Part shown: piece by piece, positions 7,000 to 10,378 of the stretch
Layout: each line of letters begins with the position of its first letter
Numbering within the stretch: position 1 is the stretch's first letter
Assembly: GCA_031260235.1 (NCBI GenBank)
Contig: JAIRKG010000076.1
Span: 1-10,378, forward strand
DNA length: 10,378 nt
Direction of reading: 5' to 3'
From: Dysgonamonadaceae bacterium
GTDB lineage: Bacteria > Bacteroidota > Bacteroidia > Bacteroidales > Azobacteroidaceae
Program-made: the position numbers and the translations under genes
The notes under the pieces: generated by a model
What the model was told of the DNA's origin: nothing
Seen by the model: only the letters and a program-made list of their open reading frames with translations
Databases searched by the model: none

Positions 7000-7923
7000 A
7001 TGAAAGTATTAATCGCAACAAGCAAACCATTCGCAATAGAAGCTGTTCGGGGAATTAAAGAAATTATCGACAATGCAGGATTTGAACTGAGTGTATTGGA
7101 AAAGTATGCCGACAAATCGCAATTGTTAGACGCAGTGAAAGATGCAGACGCCCTTATCGTCCGAAGCGACCCTGTTGATTCTGCCGTGATGGAAGCTGCC
7201 GGAAACCTGAAAATCGTTGTTCGCGCCGGCGCCGGTTACGACAACATCAATTTGGACATTGCCACCGCCCGCAACATCGTGGTCATGAATACGCCGGGAC
7301 AAAACGCCGCCGCCGTGGCGGAACTCGCATTAGGCTTGATGCTCATCGCCGGCCGCAACTTTTATGACGGCTCTATGGGCATAGAAATGTTTCACAAAAC
7401 ATTAGGTCTTCACGGCTTTGGAAACGTAGCCCGAAGATTGGCCTCCCTCGTTCGGGGATGCGCTATGGATATCTACGCCTACGACCCCTACTATCCTGCC
7501 GAAGACTTTAAGAAAATCCAGGGAGTTATAGCGGCTCAATCACTCGAAGAACTGTACGAAAACTGCCAATACGTTTCCGTGCATATTCCGGCAACCGATG
7601 AAACGAAAAACATCATCAACTACGATTTACTGAAAAGAATGCCGCACAATGCCATCCTCGTCAACACCGCCCGCAAGGAAGTCGTCGACGAAGCCGGATT
7701 GGTGAAATGGATGGAAGAGCGTCCCGACGTGAAATACCTGACCGACGTCGCCACTTCAAACGATACGGAACTGAGGGCAAAATTCACTAACCGTTATTTC
7801 TCAACGCCTAAAAAGATGGGGGCGCAAACCGTCGAAGCCAATAACAATGCCGGAATTGCCGCTGCTAATCAAATTGTGGATTTTCTATTGAATGGAAATA
7901 CTAAATTTCAGGTTAACGGCTAA
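7000..7923 (+). CDS. serA: D-3-phosphoglycerate dehydrogenase (short Bacteroidetes type)
   Basis: NAD-dependent oxidation of 3-phosphoglycerate, the first step of serine synthesis, in the cytoplasm. 307 residues from ATG 7000. The frame is open to a TTG at 6964, but that codon lies in the terminator loop, so ATG is preferred (MKVLIATSKPFA). It shows the D-2-hydroxyacid dehydrogenase pattern: IVRSDPVD, VVRAGAGYDNI, MNTPGQNAAAVAEL, a nucleotide-binding glycine motif around GLHGFGNVA (136-144) and NTARKEVVDE with catalytic Arg R225. The usual TPH catalytic-His site reads TPKKMGAQT, so K271 replaces His. The usual DVFxxEP site reads DVATSND, so the Glu is not evident. No C-terminal ACT domain is present. 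The TPKKMGAQ form is, to my recollection, usual in Bacteroides SerA, so the protein is probably intact. Another D-2-hydroxyacid dehydrogenase remains possible. serC is not adjacent. Confidence 0.88.
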   Translation: MKVLIATSKPFAIEAVRGIKEIIDNAGFELSVLEKYADKSQLLDAVKDADALIVRSDPVDSAVMEAAGNLKIVVRAGAGYDNINLDIATARNIVVMNTPGQNAAAVAELALGLMLIAGRNFYDGSMGIEMFHKTLGLHGFGNVARRLASLVRGCAMDIYAYDPYYPAEDFKKIQGVIAAQSLEELYENCQYVSVHIPATDETKNIINYDLLKRMPHNAILVNTARKEVVDEAGLVKWMEERPDVKYLTDVATSNDTELRAKFTNRYFSTPKKMGAQTVEANNNAGIAAANQIVDFLLNGNTKFQVNG

Positions 7924-7972
7924 TATCCGCCCTTTTCACCGTTGCCCCCTTTCTCTTCTTCCATTTAGAAAA

Positions 7973-9754
7973 ATGAAAAAAGAATACGGTATAGCGCTCT
8001 TCATTATCACGGTTACAGGACTACTGTCGGTAACGCTCAGCGGTTCCGTATTTTCCGGTTATCATTTCATGGATTGTTCCGGTTTTATTCTTTGGAAAGA
8101 AAATTTATCCGAAACGTCTTTTTTTGAATGCCTGAAAAACAACATTGAACAGGAAATGAGAATCCGTTTCCGTCCTGCGTGGCACTTCAATTCTCTTGTC
8201 AGAACATGGCTCTGGGGAGATAATATGCTTTCGCAGGGTTTTTACCAGCTGTTTTTGGTTATTTGCGCAGCATTTCTTGTCTATTTATTGGGACGTAAAA
8301 TTAATTGGACGCACGGGGAAAGTCTATTATTTGCGGGAATCAGCTTGATTGGAACGCAATCGGCTATCTTTTATCAAACTTTAGCAATCGAAACAACTGC
8401 GTTAATCGTTTTGCTTTTGTCTTGGCATTTAATTCTATCCTATTTTAACAATTGCGAAGGGAGGCGTAAATCACTGTATTACTACGGATTTGCATTTCTG
8501 TCTGTATTTATGGCTTTAATGAAAGAAAATTTCATATTGTTTTTACCTGCAAGTTATTTGTTTTATTGTATGCAGTATAACGAAAAATACAGGGTTGGAT
8601 TTTGGAAAACCATATTACAAACATGGAAAACGGGTTTATGGTTATTGCTTCTAACCGTCGGCTGCTTATGGGCTGTTTTAACATTTGCAGGGAATGATTT
8701 CGGCTATGCAGGCATGGGCGGTGTTTACAACCTTTTCCCTTACGTGAAAACCACCGTTTATTTGTATGGCATAAGCGGCTGTTTATTATCATTTTTAATC
8801 GCAGTATATTTATTCCGGAACAGTAGAATCAATTTCAAAAAATGGCTGTTCCCTATTTTATTATTTTCGGCAATCACTTTTCCTCAAATAATCATTTATG
8901 GCAAATCCAATATTATTGACCGCTACCTGATACCGGCAATAATGGGTTGCGCCGGTTTTTCCATTTTTGTTTATCGCAAAACAAAGCAGCAGGATATATC
9001 CGTCAATACGGTTTTATGGAAAAACGCCAGTCTGTTTTTGGGAATCGTTTTGTCGATTTTTTGCGGCTTTCTTGTTTTTTGTAAACCGCTTCAAGAAGAA
9101 ATCATACAGGTTGCCAGACTGCTTCAAGGCGAAGTGACCCAAACAATGACTTCCGTTTCTAGTATGCAATATCTATTAAGCAGTCTTTCCATCATCGGCA
9201 TTTTCGGTTTGATAACAGGTATTGTTTTGCTGATATATGGATTAATCAAAAATTCTATCCGCAAACTCTCTCAACTCTGTCTTGCCGGAATATTACTTGT
9301 CCTGTTTATGAATGGCGGCTTGGCATTTGCTTCATGCAAAAGGTATGCAATGAGGGGCTTTGCAACAGAAAACTTTTTAAAAACGATTATTGATAATTCC
9401 CATGCCTGCGACGCCGTTCTAATAGTAGGTAATCCTTATGTAGATATGGAAGGTATCTCAACAGGTATTTCTACCTATTTGAAAAAATGGGACAGAAATA
9501 ATCTTTTTATTTGCCCGATAACAAACAGCAGTCAAGAGGAACAGTTCATTCCGGTATTGAAAGATTTTTATCGCCAAAAAGATATAAATACCATTGAAAA
9601 TAAGGACGAAATTAAAGTGATTGCTGTTTTCCCCGGTTCAGAAACTGTTTTTGAAAATACCAATCGCTGGTTTGACGTTAATTCGTTTCATAGATATGAG
9701 TTCACAGGAAATTATGTAGTATTTGTAAGAAATAATAATGAATGGAATAATTAA
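7973..9754 (+). CDS. polytopic membrane protein, GT-C glycosyltransferase-like, function unassigned
   Basis: 593 residues from ATG 7973. The frame extends to an ATG at 7892 inside serA, but that adds 27 residues ahead of a good start, MKKEYGIALFIITV, so it is rejected. There are about ten or more hydrophobic segments between 5 and 470, then a soluble C-terminal region of about 120 residues containing VLIVGNPYVDMEG. After the first membrane helix comes a loop with D34 (YHFMDCSGF) and RFRPAWH (65-71). An acidic residue in the first extracytoplasmic loop is the usual GT-C position for the catalytic Asp. This suggests a lipid-linked-sugar-dependent transferase, but no subfamily is recognised. The gene begins 49 bases after serA, across a pyrimidine-rich gap without a recognised promoter, and its end overlaps the next gene by 17 bases. 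An oligosaccharide polymerase or other envelope membrane protein is possible. Confidence 0.7.
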   Translation: MKKEYGIALFIITVTGLLSVTLSGSVFSGYHFMDCSGFILWKENLSETSFFECLKNNIEQEMRIRFRPAWHFNSLVRTWLWGDNMLSQGFYQLFLVICAAFLVYLLGRKINWTHGESLLFAGISLIGTQSAIFYQTLAIETTALIVLLLSWHLILSYFNNCEGRRKSLYYYGFAFLSVFMALMKENFILFLPASYLFYCMQYNEKYRVGFWKTILQTWKTGLWLLLLTVGCLWAVLTFAGNDFGYAGMGGVYNLFPYVKTTVYLYGISGCLLSFLIAVYLFRNSRINFKKWLFPILLFSAITFPQIIIYGKSNIIDRYLIPAIMGCAGFSIFVYRKTKQQDISVNTVLWKNASLFLGIVLSIFCGFLVFCKPLQEEIIQVARLLQGEVTQTMTSVSSMQYLLSSLSIIGIFGLITGIVLLIYGLIKNSIRKLSQLCLAGILLVLFMNGGLAFASCKRYAMRGFATENFLKTIIDNSHACDAVLIVGNPYVDMEGISTGISTYLKKWDRNNLFICPITNSSQEEQFIPVLKDFYRQKDINTIENKDEIKVIAVFPGSETVFENTNRWFDVNSFHRYEFTGNYVVFVRNNNEWNN

Positions 9755-10378
9755 AAAAACAAGAAAACATTTAATAGCCATTGCCATATTCACAGGATTG
9801 GTAGCGGCTTATTTCGCCCCCGCAGTATTCAACGGCAAACACATTAGCCAATCCGACATGATCCATTCCGCAGGCATGGGCGCAAGTCAAGCGAAACAGT
9901 TTGAAGAAACAGCCCAGCCCGGGGAATTTAGTACCTGGTCTGACGCCATGTTTGGGGGAATGCCCTATAATTCAGGCTATGGAAACCCTGCGCCGAAGTT
10001 GCCACGCGTTGAATGGATAGGATGGCCTGTCCGGCAAATCGGCTATCTGGACGCCGGGATAGTGCTTTCCGGCCTGATTTGTTTTTATATCTTAATGTGT
10101 GTGATTGGAATAAATTGGTGGCTGGCAATTGCCGGTGCCATTGCGTTTGCCTTTGCATCCTACAATATAATTATTATCGAAGTCGGGCATATAACCAAAG
10201 CCTATGTCATTGCATATATGCCGCTTACGATAGCCGGAATGTATCTGCTCTTTAAGCGCAAGCGCCTCTTGGGAAGCATCCTTTTTCTGTTGGGCGTTGC
10301 TTTATCCGTCAGCAGTTTCCATATTCAAATAACCTATTATCTGAGTCTCCTCTGTCTATTTATGTATGCAGGGCACAT
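9738..10378 (+). CDS. YfhO-family membrane protein, N-terminal part (runs off the window)
   Basis: An uninterrupted frame from ATG 9738 to the window edge gives 213 complete codons. The start overlaps the end of the preceding gene by 17 bases in another frame, which suggests coupled translation. It has an N-terminal helix (about 11-30), then a loop with QSDMIHSAG (D40), an E/K-rich segment and WSDAMFGGMP (67-76). Further hydrophobic segments follow (from about 105), with the conserved-looking VGHITKAYVIAYMPLTIAG and a later SSFHIQITYYL. This matches the long Bacteroidetes YfhO-type proteins as I know them. These are GT-C-like proteins of about 800 residues, and in Firmicutes YfhO acts in teichoic-acid glycosylation. 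The role in Bacteroidetes is not established. The missing C-terminus prevents checking completeness. Confidence 0.85.
   Translation, partial: MNGIIKKTRKHLIAIAIFTGLVAAYFAPAVFNGKHISQSDMIHSAGMGASQAKQFEETAQPGEFSTWSDAMFGGMPYNSGYGNPAPKLPRVEWIGWPVRQIGYLDAGIVLSGLICFYILMCVIGINWWLAIAGAIAFAFASYNIIIIEVGHITKAYVIAYMPLTIAGMYLLFKRKRLLGSILFLLGVALSVSSFHIQITYYLSLLCLFMYAGH

Noticed and set aside
7892..7972. ATG 7892 as start of the GT-C-like gene
   Set aside because: It lies inside the serA 3' end and adds a Pro/Arg-rich stretch before a normal start, MKKEYGIALF, at 7973.
9928..10255. Small open frames on both strands inside the YfhO-type gene
   Set aside because: They overlap a clearly conserved, uninterrupted frame from 9738 and show no domain of their own.

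Overview
The window looks like Bacteroidota chromosome, most likely Bacteroidales. The evidence is two TAnnTTTG-type -7 promoter elements, no Shine-Dalgarno-like leaders but A/T-rich ones, a short Bacteroides-style SerA, LpxB (so a Gram-negative envelope), a FISUMP-domain surface protein and a Bacteroidetes-type YfhO protein. All recognisable genes lie on the + strand. No tRNA, rRNA, CRISPR array, insertion sequence or phage gene was seen.

Layout. (1) 1-142 is the last 46 codons of an unidentified gene. (2) 192-5375 is a tightly packed block behind a good promoter at 159-166: methylmalonyl-CoA epimerase (mce), the carboxyltransferase alpha subunit of a sodium-pumping methylmalonyl-CoA decarboxylase (mmdA), the small OadG-type membrane subunit, the biotin carrier subunit, the membrane beta subunit (OadB family), then lpxB. 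lpxB starts at a TTG codon that overlaps the stop of the beta-subunit gene. (3) 5376-5551 is an intergenic region with a possible weak terminator hairpin and a second promoter. (4) 5552-6925 is a secreted protein with an Ig-like domain and a C-terminal FISUMP domain. (5) 6950-6984 is a strong hairpin plus T-run directly in front of serA (7000-7923). (6) From 7973 to the right edge are two large polytopic membrane proteins: an unassigned GT-C-like protein, and the start of a YfhO-family protein that runs off the window.

How the genes work together. The first block encodes the end of the succinate-to-propionate route of fermenting Bacteroidetes. The epimerase interconverts the two methylmalonyl-CoA stereoisomers. 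The biotin-dependent decarboxylase then releases CO2 to give propionyl-CoA and uses the energy to export Na+. The mutase that makes methylmalonyl-CoA from succinyl-CoA is not in the window. lpxB (lipid A synthesis) appears to share the transcript without an obvious metabolic link. The right half is envelope-oriented apart from serA (serine biosynthesis).

I found no convincing new multi-gene system. The points most worth a second look are the terminator-like hairpin 15 bases ahead of serA with no promoter after it, the SerA with non-canonical catalytic positions, the Ig-FISUMP surface protein, and the overlapping pair of GT-C-like membrane proteins.
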